From assembly GCA_946479205.1 (NCBI GenBank), contig CAMLFJ010000114.1, forward strand, positions 1-8,426: DNA of 8,426 nucleotides. Direction: 5' to 3'. Positions within the stretch are counted from its first letter, which is position 1. Every line of letters begins with the position of its first letter. This document shows, piece after piece, positions 1 to 7,204 of the stretch. A model generated the notes under the pieces. That model saw nothing but the letters and a program-made list of their open reading frames with translations, was not told the DNA's origin and searched no databases. Origin of the DNA: an uncultured bacterium. GTDB lineage: Bacteria; Methylomirabilota; Methylomirabilia; Rokubacteriales; CSP1-6. A program made the translations under genes and the position numbers.

Positions 1-932
1 TCCGCACGGAGGGGCGGCGCGCGGTCGGCGTGGAGTACGTCCAGCGCGGGCAGTCGGCGCGGGCCGACGCCTCGCGCGAGGTGATCTTGTGCGGCGGCAG
101 CGTCAATTCTCCGCAGCTCCTCCTCCTGTCCGGGATCGGACCCGCCGAGCATCTCCGGGCCGTCGGCGTCCCCGTCGTCGCGGATCTGCCCGGCGTGGGC
201 CAGAACCTGCAGGATCATCTCGGGACGTTCCTCCGCAACGAGATCACGGTGCCCTTCTCGCTCTACGGCGCCACCCCCGAGCAGCTCGCGGCGGTGCAGA
301 CCGAGTACGAGGCCACCGGCCAGGGGCTCTTCTCCTCGAATATCGCGGAGGCGGGCGCCTTTCTCAGCACGCCCGGCTCGAGCGGCCCGCCCAACCTGCA
401 AGGGTTCTTCCTGCCGTACTGCATCACCGAGGCGCCGCTCGAGGCCTTCCAGCCCTACTGCCACGGCATCACCTTCGCGTTCTACGTCAACCGGCCGGCC
501 AGCCGCGGCCAGATCACGCTGGCGTCCGCGGATCCGCTGGACCAACCGCTGATCGATCCGGCGTATCTGAGCGCCCCGTCCGACCTGCCCCAGTTCGTCG
601 CCGGCATCCGCATGCTGCGGGAGATCTTCCGCGCCAAGCCGCTCGGCGACATTCTCGGCCGAGAGCTGGGTCCCGGGGACGCGGCGCAGAGCGACGCCGA
701 GATCGGCGCCCACGTGCGCGACCGCGCCTCGGGCACCATCTTCCATCCGGTGGGCACGTGCAAGATGGGCACCGACGGGATGGCGGTGGTGGATCCCGCC
801 CTCCGGGTCCACGGCCTCGACGGCCTCCGCGTGGTGGACGCCTCCATCATGCCCACGCTCATCGGCGGCAACACGAACGCGCCGACGATCATGATCGCGG
901 AGAAGGCGGCGGCGATGATGGTGGGCGGCTAG
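1..932 (+). CDS. GMC-family FAD oxidoreductase (choline/alcohol dehydrogenase-like), 5' truncated by window edge
   Basis: This is the C-terminal part of a glucose-methanol-choline (GMC) oxidoreductase, a flavoenzyme that oxidises an alcohol to an aldehyde or ketone using bound FAD. The reading frame is open from base 3 without a stop, so the N-terminal FAD-binding Rossmann region lies upstream of the window; the GTG at 30 is an internal valine (…GVEYV), not a start. Visible family marks are the second GMC signature (GGSVNSPQLLLLSGIG, about 93-140), a substrate-domain stretch around 440-600, and the C-terminal active site: HPVGTCKMG with the catalytic His codon at 744-746, and GGNTNAPTIMIAEKAA with the second catalytic Asn at 876-878. 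The true substrate cannot be told; the RASGTIFHPVGTCKMG stretch resembles choline dehydrogenase-type members. The next gene starts 8 bases after the stop, so the two are probably co-transcribed. Confidence 0.95.
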   Translation, partial: RTEGRRAVGVEYVQRGQSARADASREVILCGGSVNSPQLLLLSGIGPAEHLRAVGVPVVADLPGVGQNLQDHLGTFLRNEITVPFSLYGATPEQLAAVQTEYEATGQGLFSSNIAEAGAFLSTPGSSGPPNLQGFFLPYCITEAPLEAFQPYCHGITFAFYVNRPASRGQITLASADPLDQPLIDPAYLSAPSDLPQFVAGIRMLREIFRAKPLGDILGRELGPGDAAQSDAEIGAHVRDRASGTIFHPVGTCKMGTDGMAVVDPALRVHGLDGLRVVDASIMPTLIGGNTNAPTIMIAEKAAAMMVGG

Positions 933-940
933 CGGATGCG

Positions 941-1861
<921 letters not shown>

Positions 1862-1907
1862 GGGCGATCGACCTGCTGCGTCCGCTGGCAACGCGGGCCG
1901 TCCGCCG

Positions 1908-2312
1908 TCACGCAGGTGTTCGCCGAGCCCGCCATTCCGCGACGATCGCTTCCACGTCGAGCGGGCCGAGGCGGGTGGGCGGGCCCTCGGTCGCCCGCGC
2001 GTTCACCTTGGCGATCTCGAGGTTCAGCGCCAGGATTCGAGACCTGACCTTGGCCTCGTCGGCGACCTGCCCGATGACCGCCATCTCGGATTCGACCTTG
2101 CGGAGCACCTCGAGGGACGGCGGCAGCAACGAGATCTGCTCCCGCTGCGCGAGCTGCTTGACCCACCAGAGAGGATCATATTCGCCCGTCAGGTTCGGCA
2201 GCGGCTTCCCGGCGCCCGGCAGGTTATCGAAGAGGCCGGCCTCGCGCGCCTCCCGGATCTGCTGCTCGATCCAGGACTCCCAGCTCATCCCCGGCGGCTT
2301 CTGCTCGGTCAT
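1908..2312 (-). CDS. DUF1992 (DnaJ-homologue subfamily C member 28-like conserved domain) protein
   Basis: A 134-residue soluble protein with the DUF1992 domain, found alone in many bacteria and next to a J-domain in eukaryotic DNAJC28. Diagnostic features are WIEQQIREAREAGLFDNLPG (residues about 13-32) and AGKPLPNLTGEYDPLWWVKQ (33-52). The rest is predicted helical and charged, with no J-domain, signal peptide or membrane segment. The biochemical function of the family is not established to my knowledge. The ATG (2310-2312) overlaps the stop of the sigma/AtpD-like gene as ATGA, a classic translational-coupling junction; a weak GAGGG lies about 9 bases upstream. The two proteins are therefore probably made together from one message. 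The stop is 46 bases from the convergent pseudouridine synthase stop. Confidence 0.9.
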   Translation of the reverse strand: MTEQKPPGMSWESWIEQQIREAREAGLFDNLPGAGKPLPNLTGEYDPLWWVKQLAQREQISLLPPSLEVLRKVESEMAVIGQVADEAKVRSRILALNLEIAKVNARATEGPPTRLGPLDVEAIVAEWRARRTPA

Positions 2313-3931
2313 GGCTTCGATCCCTCGACCTCCACCTTCGCACGGATCTCGTCCATGCCTCCCGTGAAGTAGAACGCCGCTTCGGGGAGCCGATCGTGCA
2401 CGCCGTCGAGGATCTCGCGGCAGATCTGGAGGGCCTCGGCCCGGCTGACCGTGACGCCCGACCGATGGATGTACGGCTCGGCCACGTAGAACGGCTGGGC
2501 GAAGAACCGCTGGACCTTGCGGGCGCGCTGCTTCAGCAGCTCGCCTTCCGGGCTCGCGGACGTCTCCGCCGCCGTGGCCGCGAGCGCCTGCCGGACCCGC
2601 GCGGCGATCGCCGCGTGCTCCGGATCGACGAGGCCCATGTCCAGGAGGCGGGACCGGGAGGCGAGCGGGTCGACGGTCGGATAGATCCCGATCTGCGCGA
2701 GGTCCTTCGACAGGCGGATGACCGCGTCCACCGAAGGCAGCGTCGCGAGGCGCTCGGCCGTCCACTCCTCTTGGCCGAGGAAGTAGAACGTCTGCACCGT
2801 CCCGGCGGTGCCCCCGGTGTGCCCCTCCTTGGCCCACATCTCCTGGAAGGCGCGCTCCGGGCCGTCGTAGGGCGGGATGAACGCGAAGATCGAGACGCCG
2901 CCCGGCTCCCGGCTGAGCCGGCGGCAGAGCTCCTCCACGACGACGGATGCCCCGGCTCGAAGCTCGCCCGCGACCGCGACCGTCCCGCCTCGCACGAGCG
3001 GGCACATCACGTCGATGACCTTGATGCCGGTCGGGAGCAGCTCCGGCGCCCGGTCGGGCTCGCGAACCGGACCGGCGAGGAGCCGCACCGCCTGGTCGAC
3101 CGCTTCCCGGCCCGCCGGGGTCTCGACGCGCCGCCCCGCGCTCAGGACGGTCATGCCCGCGGTCAGCCCGTCGGCCGGCGACAGCGGGACGCAGCGGACG
3201 ACCCCGCCCTCCAGCAGCTGGACCACCTGGACCGTGACCGCGCGGCGTCGGGGCGTATCGCTCACGGTGAGCTCGGTGAGAGGGTCGGGCAGATTGGTCG
3301 GGTCGAAGAGGACCTCGACCACGCCCTCGCGGGTTCGCACGATCCGACCGATGCGGGCCGCGAAGTCATCGGGGAGCCTATGCGCTTCGAGCGTGTCCTT
3401 GACCATGGTCAGGGTTCCTCGCTTGAGTAGCTGCCTCGCCGCGTGCAGGCGGTTGTTCACCGTCGTCACCGGGAGACCCAGGAAGGTGGCGATGTCCTGC
3501 TGGGTGCAGTCGTGCACGTAGAAGAGCGTGGTCACCTCGCGCACCGGGCTCGGGAGCCTGGCGATCGCGCCCAGGACGGCGGCGACGCGCTCCTTCTCCT
3601 CGAGCCGGCCGTCCGGCCCCGTGCCCTTGACGGGCACGGTGAGGGCGGCGTCCAGGGGCAGGGATGCCTCGCGGCGCTGTCTCAGGACGCGGTGGGCCTG
3701 GTGGCGCACGATGCCCCTGAACCAGCCGGGGAAGGCGGCGGGATCGGCCAGGGTCTGGAGCCCGAACCAGGCGGCGACGAACGCCTCCTGGACCACGTCT
3801 TCCGCCTGCTGGAGATCCCGGATGAGCGCCAGGGCATAGCCGAAGGCCATGTGCTGGAAGCGCCGCGTGACCTCCGCGAACGCCTCCAGGTCTCCCTGCT
3901 GGGCCCGCTGGATCAGCCGCTCCACGTCCAT
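2309..3931 (-). CDS. ECF-type sigma factor fused to a degenerate F1-ATPase beta-subunit (AtpD)-like module
   Basis: A 540-residue two-part protein. Residues 1-172 are a full ECF sigma factor: sigma2 (about 5-85) with the core-binding stretch AEDVVQEAFVAAW (43-55), and a sigma4 helix-turn-helix (about 115-172) with TQQDIATFLGLPVTTVNNRL. This part should bind core RNA polymerase and recognise a promoter. Residues about 193-530 align with AtpD in order: N-terminal barrel (GGVVRCVPLSPADGLTAGM, 242-260), the entry to the nucleotide fold (LLPTGIKVIDVMCPLVRGG, 298-316), the conserved GIYPTVDPLASRSRLLD (415-431) and the C-terminal domain (RARKVQRFFAQPFYVAE, 469-485; ILDGVHDRLPEAAFYFTGG, 507-525). The Walker A lysine and catalytic Glu are replaced and the Walker B region is missing, so ATP hydrolysis is unlikely. 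ATG 3931 is preferred over an in-frame GTG at 3967 because GGAGG sits 6 bases before it. No anti-sigma gene is adjacent. The regulatory role is inference. Confidence 0.92.
   Translation of the reverse strand: MDVERLIQRAQQGDLEAFAEVTRRFQHMAFGYALALIRDLQQAEDVVQEAFVAAWFGLQTLADPAAFPGWFRGIVRHQAHRVLRQRREASLPLDAALTVPVKGTGPDGRLEEKERVAAVLGAIARLPSPVREVTTLFYVHDCTQQDIATFLGLPVTTVNNRLHAARQLLKRGTLTMVKDTLEAHRLPDDFAARIGRIVRTREGVVEVLFDPTNLPDPLTELTVSDTPRRRAVTVQVVQLLEGGVVRCVPLSPADGLTAGMTVLSAGRRVETPAGREAVDQAVRLLAGPVREPDRAPELLPTGIKVIDVMCPLVRGGTVAVAGELRAGASVVVEELCRRLSREPGGVSIFAFIPPYDGPERAFQEMWAKEGHTGGTAGTVQTFYFLGQEEWTAERLATLPSVDAVIRLSKDLAQIGIYPTVDPLASRSRLLDMGLVDPEHAAIAARVRQALAATAAETSASPEGELLKQRARKVQRFFAQPFYVAEPYIHRSGVTVSRAEALQICREILDGVHDRLPEAAFYFTGGMDEIRAKVEVEGSKP
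2342..3355 (-). other. AtpD-like C-terminal domain of the sigma fusion, nucleotide site degenerate
   Basis: This span encodes residues about 193-530 of the sigma fusion. Compared from memory with bacterial AtpD (roughly 460-480 residues), it is about 340 residues long. The Walker A position (2945-2968) reads GELRAGAS where AtpD has GGAGVGKT: in an ungapped alignment the essential lysine is alanine (residue 328). The GERTREG loop that carries the catalytic glutamate is replaced by PPYDGPE (354-359 region). Between about residues 377 and 400 (2732-2803) some 90 residues are absent, including the LLFIDN Walker B strand. The DELSEED loop is replaced by SASPEGELL. The crown barrel and the C-terminal helices remain clearly recognisable. 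The pattern suggests selection for the fold and its contacts rather than catalysis. Confidence 0.88.
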
Positions 3932-3933
3932 GG

Positions 3934-3968
3934 GGTGCCTCCACCAATAGGTGCCAACTTCGAGCACC
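3934..3968 (-). promoter_or_regulatory. Possible alternative-hairpin leader in front of the sigma fusion
   Basis: Read on the minus strand, four short segments alternate: GGTGC (3968-3964), GCACC (3954-3950), GGTG (3945-3942) and CACC (3937-3934). Segments 1:2 can pair across a 9-base loop, 2:3 across the 4-base loop TATT, and 3:4 across GAGG, which would bury the Shine-Dalgarno sequence. Pairings 1:2 and 3:4 can coexist; 2:3 excludes both. The stems are only 4-5 base pairs, so chance in GC-rich DNA is a real possibility. The 5-bp inverted repeat could also be a protein-binding site. Confidence 0.25.
3938..3942 (-). promoter_or_regulatory. Shine-Dalgarno GGAGG deciding the sigma-fusion start
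   Basis: On the minus strand GGAGG is followed by six bases (CACCCC) and then ATG at 3931. This ideal spacing favours ATG 3931 over the GTG at 3967, which has no comparable site and would only add 12 residues that do not belong to the sigma2 fold. Confidence 0.8.
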
Positions 3969-3998
3969 GACCTTTGGCGATACGCCCCTCGGCGTTCG

Positions 3999-4763
3999 CT
4001 AGAGCGCGACCGACAGGCCGGCGTCTACGGTCAGGACCTGGCCCGTGACGTAGGACGCGGCGTCGGAGGCCAGGAAGATGACGGCGCCGACCAGCTCGTC
4101 GGGTTGGCCGAACCGTCGAAGCGGGATGCGCGTCGCCAGCTCGACCACCCGCGGCTGGGAGAAGAACGGGGCGTTTCCGTCGGTCAGGAAGAACCCGGGC
4201 GCGATCGCGTTGACCCCGATGCCCTTCGGGCCCAGCTCGACCGCGAGCGCGCGCATCAGGGCCTCGAGCCCGCCCTTCGACGCGGTGTAGGCCGGGTCGC
4301 CCTGAAACGACCGCGGCCCCACCATCGAGGAGACGAAGACCAGTCGTCCCTGGCCGCGCGCCGCCATGTGCCGCGCGGCCACGCGGGAGAGCTCGTACTG
4401 GGCCACCAGATTGGTCTCGATCAGACGACGGAAGTCCTCGGCCCCGATCTCCTCGAGGGCCCGACGGTCGCGCACCGCCGCGTTGTTGACGAGGCAGTCG
4501 AGGCGGCCATGCCGGGCCACGATCGCGCCCAGCGCCGCCGCCGCCGCGCTCAGATCGGTGATGTCGAAGGGGGCGGGGAAGGCGTTCGGAATACCGTCCG
4601 CGACCTCGCCGGCCCGCCCCGGGTCGCGCCCGTTGATCCCGACCGCGGCGCCGGCCGCCGCCATGCCGCGCGCGATCGCGAGCCCGAGCCCCCGCGTCGC
4701 GCCGGTGACCAGCACGACGCGCTCCGATAGCGAGAAGCGCTCGATCCCCGGAGTCTTGTCCAT
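3999..4763 (-). CDS. Short-chain dehydrogenase/reductase (SDR), classical, gluconate-5-dehydrogenase-like
   Basis: A 254-residue cytosolic NAD(P)-dependent oxidoreductase of the classical SDR family. It shows the cofactor-binding TGATRGLG (20-27), the structural NNAAV (93-97), Asn118 in ETNLV, catalytic Ser145 or Ser146 (VFVSSMVG), the YTASK pair Tyr159/Lys163, and APGFFLTD (188-195) after the active site. Arg47 in INGRD after beta-strand 2 suggests NADP(H) preference. The ending (YVTGQVLTVDAGLSVAL) is typical. The substrate is unknown: gluconate 5-dehydrogenase, glucose 1-dehydrogenase and 3-oxoacyl reductase paralogues look alike at this level. ATG 4761-4763 is the only sensible start; GGGGGAGG lies directly before it with unusually short spacing (one base after GGAGG). 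The frame stays open far upstream, antisense to the amidohydrolase, but that extension is a shadow. The gene is divergent from the amidohydrolase, and the sigma fusion follows 67 bases after its stop. Confidence 0.95.
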   Translation of the reverse strand: MDKTPGIERFSLSERVVLVTGATRGLGLAIARGMAAAGAAVGINGRDPGRAGEVADGIPNAFPAPFDITDLSAAAAALGAIVARHGRLDCLVNNAAVRDRRALEEIGAEDFRRLIETNLVAQYELSRVAARHMAARGQGRLVFVSSMVGPRSFQGDPAYTASKGGLEALMRALAVELGPKGIGVNAIAPGFFLTDGNAPFFSQPRVVELATRIPLRRFGQPDELVGAVIFLASDAASYVTGQVLTVDAGLSVAL

Positions 4764-4820
4764 GCCTCCCCCGGATAATAGAATGCCCCTCCCGACATTG
4801 AAAGAGACAGGAGGGTCGCC
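4764..4820. promoter_or_regulatory. Divergent intergenic region between SDR and amidohydrolase
   Basis: This 57-base gap is the only place between 3999 and 6137 where promoters for the two divergent genes can sit outside coding sequence. It is locally AT-richer than its surroundings: GATAAT at 4774-4779 is a 5/6 match to a -10 box for the amidohydrolase and would place the RNA start some 35 bases before its GTG. No convincing -35 partner at normal spacing is visible. The same island read backwards (TATTAT) would leave almost no leader for the SDR gene, so it is less likely to serve that one. Confidence 0.3.
4809..4814 (+). promoter_or_regulatory. Shine-Dalgarno AGGAGG for the GTG-initiated amidohydrolase
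   Basis: AGGAGG is followed by six bases (GTCGCC) and then GTG at 4821. This perfect site fixes a GTG start; the protein then begins MATNARKDFPVFDCDSH, with the metal-binding motif at the expected place near the N-terminus. Confidence 0.85.
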
Positions 4821-6137
4821 GTGGCCACGAACGCGCGCAAGGACTTCCCGGTCTTCGACTGCGACAGCCACATCGTCGAGCCGCCCGCGATATGGGACGA
4901 GTACGTCCCGGCCCGGAGCCGCGCCTGGGTGAAGACCCAGTTCTGCTTCCACACCGACAGCGATCTGCTCTTCATCAATGGGCGCGTGGTCCCGGCCGCG
5001 CGCGAGCGCTCGAATGCCGCCGAGGTCGGCTGGGCGCGCTGGGACAAGAAGGAGGTGGGCAAGCTCACCCCCGGGACCGAGGCGTGGCAGCGGAAGTTCG
5101 GGCGCCTGCTCGGCTGCCGCGACCCGCACGCACGGCTCCGGGACATGGACGCGCTGGGCACCGACCAGGTGATGCTGTTCCCCACGTGGTTCGTGCGCCT
5201 GGCGCTGGTGCGGAGCGCCGAGGCGGCGACGGTGCTGGCCCAGGCTTACAACAACTGGGTGCTCGACTACTGCGCGGCCGACCGGCGGCGGCTCTTTCCC
5301 TGCGCGGTCCTGCCGCTCCAGAGTGTCGAGGCGTCGATCGCGGAGCTCCGGCGGGTCGCCAAGCTGGGCTTCAAGGCGGCGGCGGTGCGCCCCTGCTTCT
5401 GGAACGGGCGCTATCCCACCCTGGCCGAGTTCGATCCGCTGTGGCGCGAGTTCGAGGCCGCCGGGGTGGTGCTGGCCATGCACACCTTCCCGTCGCGGGA
5501 GGCGCTGACGCCCGAATGGGGCGAGCGCATGGCGCAGGCGCGGGGCCACTCGGGCCAGGGCCTGCTGTTCACCGACGAGTCGGTGGTCTACTCGCCCGGG
5601 CAGTTCGTCTCGAACATCACCGCGGCCATGGATCCGGCCATCGACGCGTCCGAGACGCTCGGGTTCCTGCTGGAGGCGATGACCTGGGTGACGGTGGTGG
5701 TGCAGACCGGGTGGCTGGAGAAGTTCCCGAAGCTGAAGGCGGCGGTGCTGGAGTCCAACGCCTCGTGGCTCCCGCTGATCCTCGCGCGCTGCTCGAACTT
5801 CTCGAACCTGTTCGCCTTCCAGCGCGACAACCGGCTCATCCGCGATCCGGTCGACGTGTTCAACGAGCGCTGCTTCATCGGCTTCGAGTCGGACGAGACG
5901 CTGGTCTACCGCCTGTGGGACGTGTTCCAGGACGTCGCGATCTGGTCGTCGGACTATCCGCACCACGACGCGGAGGACGCGTGGGACGGCCTGCACCACA
6001 TGGCCGAGTTCAACGTGCCGGCCGCGGCCCAGAGGAAGCTGATGGGCGAGAACGCGCGCGCGCTCTACGGCATCGAGCCGCTGATGGCGGTGGAGGAACG
6101 GATCGAGGAGTACGCGCCCGCGATCCTGCCCTGGTAG
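4821..6137 (+). CDS. Amidohydrolase_2 family metal-dependent hydrolase (ACMSD-like TIM barrel)
   Basis: A 438-residue protein of the amidohydrolase-related (Amidohydrolase_2) family, TIM-barrel metalloenzymes that hydrolyse or decarboxylate small, often aromatic, substrates. Visible ligand motifs are DCDSHIVEP near the N-terminus (Asp13, Asp15, His17, Glu20; a D-x-H version of the usual HxH), His221 in LAMHTF, and the C-terminal WSSDYPHHD (Asp378, His381). LESNASWLP (310-318) and ENARALYG (410-417) are further family landmarks. There is no signal peptide, so it should be cytosolic. The length fits the long subgroup often seen in catabolic loci of uncultivated soil bacteria. The exact substrate cannot be inferred. 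The gene is transcribed alone: it is divergent from the SDR, and its stop lies 5 bases from the convergent stop of the cyclase gene. No terminator hairpin with a T-run is visible there. Confidence 0.94.
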   Translation: MATNARKDFPVFDCDSHIVEPPAIWDEYVPARSRAWVKTQFCFHTDSDLLFINGRVVPAARERSNAAEVGWARWDKKEVGKLTPGTEAWQRKFGRLLGCRDPHARLRDMDALGTDQVMLFPTWFVRLALVRSAEAATVLAQAYNNWVLDYCAADRRRLFPCAVLPLQSVEASIAELRRVAKLGFKAAAVRPCFWNGRYPTLAEFDPLWREFEAAGVVLAMHTFPSREALTPEWGERMAQARGHSGQGLLFTDESVVYSPGQFVSNITAAMDPAIDASETLGFLLEAMTWVTVVVQTGWLEKFPKLKAAVLESNASWLPLILARCSNFSNLFAFQRDNRLIRDPVDVFNERCFIGFESDETLVYRLWDVFQDVAIWSSDYPHHDAEDAWDGLHHMAEFNVPAAAQRKLMGENARALYGIEPLMAVEERIEEYAPAILPW

Positions 6138-6142
6138 CCGGT

Positions 6143-7201
6143 CTATCCCCGGGCCCGGACGCTGAAGAGACGGAGCGCTTCCGTCTTGCCGCGCAGCTCG
6201 CGCTCCCCCATGTCCTCGACCTCGAGATCCTCGGGCACCCGGCAGCGGCTCAGCAGCGCCTCCGACACCAGCACGCGCCGCTCCAGCGGACGGCACTGCG
6301 CCTCCACGCGGGCTGCGGTGTTGACGGTGTCGCCGCTGTGGACGATGTCCTTCTTGATGTCGCCGATCTCCGCGGTCACGACGGGTCCACCGTGGAGGCC
6401 GGCCTTGAACTCGGGCACGATGCCGTAGCGCGCGAGGTAGCGCTCCTTCTGCTCGTGGATGCGCTCGGCCACGAGAAAGACGCAACGCAGACAGTTGCCC
6501 TGGTGGAGCCCTCGCTCGACCGTCCAGGTCACCACCGCCTCGTCCCCGACGTACTGGTAGATCTGGCCGCGAGTCTTCAGGATCGGGTCCGCCATGTCGT
6601 GGAAGAAGTCGTTCTTGAAGTCGTTGAAGCGGAAGGGCCCCAGCGCCGCCGCGATCGCGGTGGAGTCGTTCAGGTCGAGGAACATGAAGATGCGCTCCTC
6701 CGCGACCGGCCGGTGATACCGGCCGAGCAGGAGGTTCACCAGGGTGCCGGGACCGAGCATCCGGTTGAGCTGCCGGACGAAATTGATGAGAAAGCTCGCG
6801 AGGGTGAGGATGGCCAGCGCGGCCAGGAACCGCCCGCCCAGGACGAAGTCCCGGTATTGTTCGGACGTGTAGTACGCGAGCAGGCCGCCGTGCTCGGAGA
6901 GCCCCAGCATGCTCATCGTCACCGCGTGGATGACCGCCGCGCACAGGGTGACGTAGAAAAACGTCCGGAGCAGGAGGAGACCCCCGACGGTGAGTGAGCG
7001 CACGTGGCGCGGGATCAGACGCAGCTCGAACCACGCGCTCGCCAGCCCGATCACCGCGCCGGTCGCGACCGCGGTGAGCTCCCGGGCGAGATGCGTGGGC
7101 ACCCGCCGCACGATCCAGTGGACGAGCAGGGCCGCCCCGATCCAGCCGCACGTGATCCAGAGGGCGGTCCGGGCGGTGTGAAGGGTCCGGGACGAGACCA
7201 C
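6143..7201 (-). CDS. Membrane-bound class III adenylate cyclase (four predicted TM segments plus cyclase domain)
   Basis: A 352-residue protein predicted to make cAMP from ATP. Four hydrophobic segments at about 13-33, 43-61, 72-98 and 122-141 form an N-terminal membrane domain, followed by a short linker and the class III catalytic domain (about 168-348). All key residues are visible: metal-binding Asp176 in FLDLNDST and Asp220 in YVGDEAV; the ATP-specifying pair Lys266 (FKAGLHGG) and Asp285 (KKDIVHSG); Asn294 and Arg298 (DTVNTAARVE) for transition-state binding. It therefore looks active, and the Lys/Asp pair argues for ATP over GTP. There is no HAMP or PAS domain, so any sensing must go through the membrane part. 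The start is GTG 7201, only 3 bases after the upstream PPOX stop and with no clear Shine-Dalgarno, which implies translational coupling. Confidence 0.93.
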   Translation of the reverse strand: MVSSRTLHTARTALWITCGWIGAALLVHWIVRRVPTHLARELTAVATGAVIGLASAWFELRLIPRHVRSLTVGGLLLLRTFFYVTLCAAVIHAVTMSMLGLSEHGGLLAYYTSEQYRDFVLGGRFLAALAILTLASFLINFVRQLNRMLGPGTLVNLLLGRYHRPVAEERIFMFLDLNDSTAIAAALGPFRFNDFKNDFFHDMADPILKTRGQIYQYVGDEAVVTWTVERGLHQGNCLRCVFLVAERIHEQKERYLARYGIVPEFKAGLHGGPVVTAEIGDIKKDIVHSGDTVNTAARVEAQCRPLERRVLVSEALLSRCRVPEDLEVEDMGERELRGKTEALRLFSVRARG

Positions 7202-7204
7202 GGC

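Noticed and set aside
89..940. N-terminal extension of the pseudouridine synthase frame inside the GMC gene.
   Set aside because: Low-complexity Arg/Pro/Gly translation overlapping the conserved GMC active-site region; the S4 domain starts directly after ATG 941.
1862..1907. Possible terminator between the convergent pseudouridine synthase and DUF1992 genes.
   Set aside because: Only a 4-bp GCGG/CCGC stem can be drawn and there is no U-tract; not supportable.
2396..3430. A 344-codon plus-strand frame antisense to the sigma/AtpD-like gene.
   Set aside because: Arg/Asp/Leu-rich mirror translation with no domain; the minus-strand frame has clear sigma and AtpD motifs over the same bases.
3942..3956. 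TTGGCAC on the minus strand upstream of the sigma fusion as a sigma54 -24 element.
   Set aside because: No GC at the required -12 distance (spacing fails), and it lies too close to the ribosome binding site.
3932..3967. In-frame GTG at 3967 as the start of the sigma fusion, adding 12 residues.
   Set aside because: No Shine-Dalgarno at suitable distance, and the extra residues are not part of sigma2; ATG 3931 has GGAGG at 6 bases.
6149..6158. CCGGGCCCGG palindrome near the convergent stops as a bidirectional terminator.
   Set aside because: No loop and no T-run on either side, and it lies inside the cyclase coding end; such palindromes are common in GC-rich DNA.
4892..6997. A long plus-strand frame overlapping the amidohydrolase and running antisense through the cyclase.
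   Set aside because: No family motif, biased composition, and overlaps two strongly supported genes.
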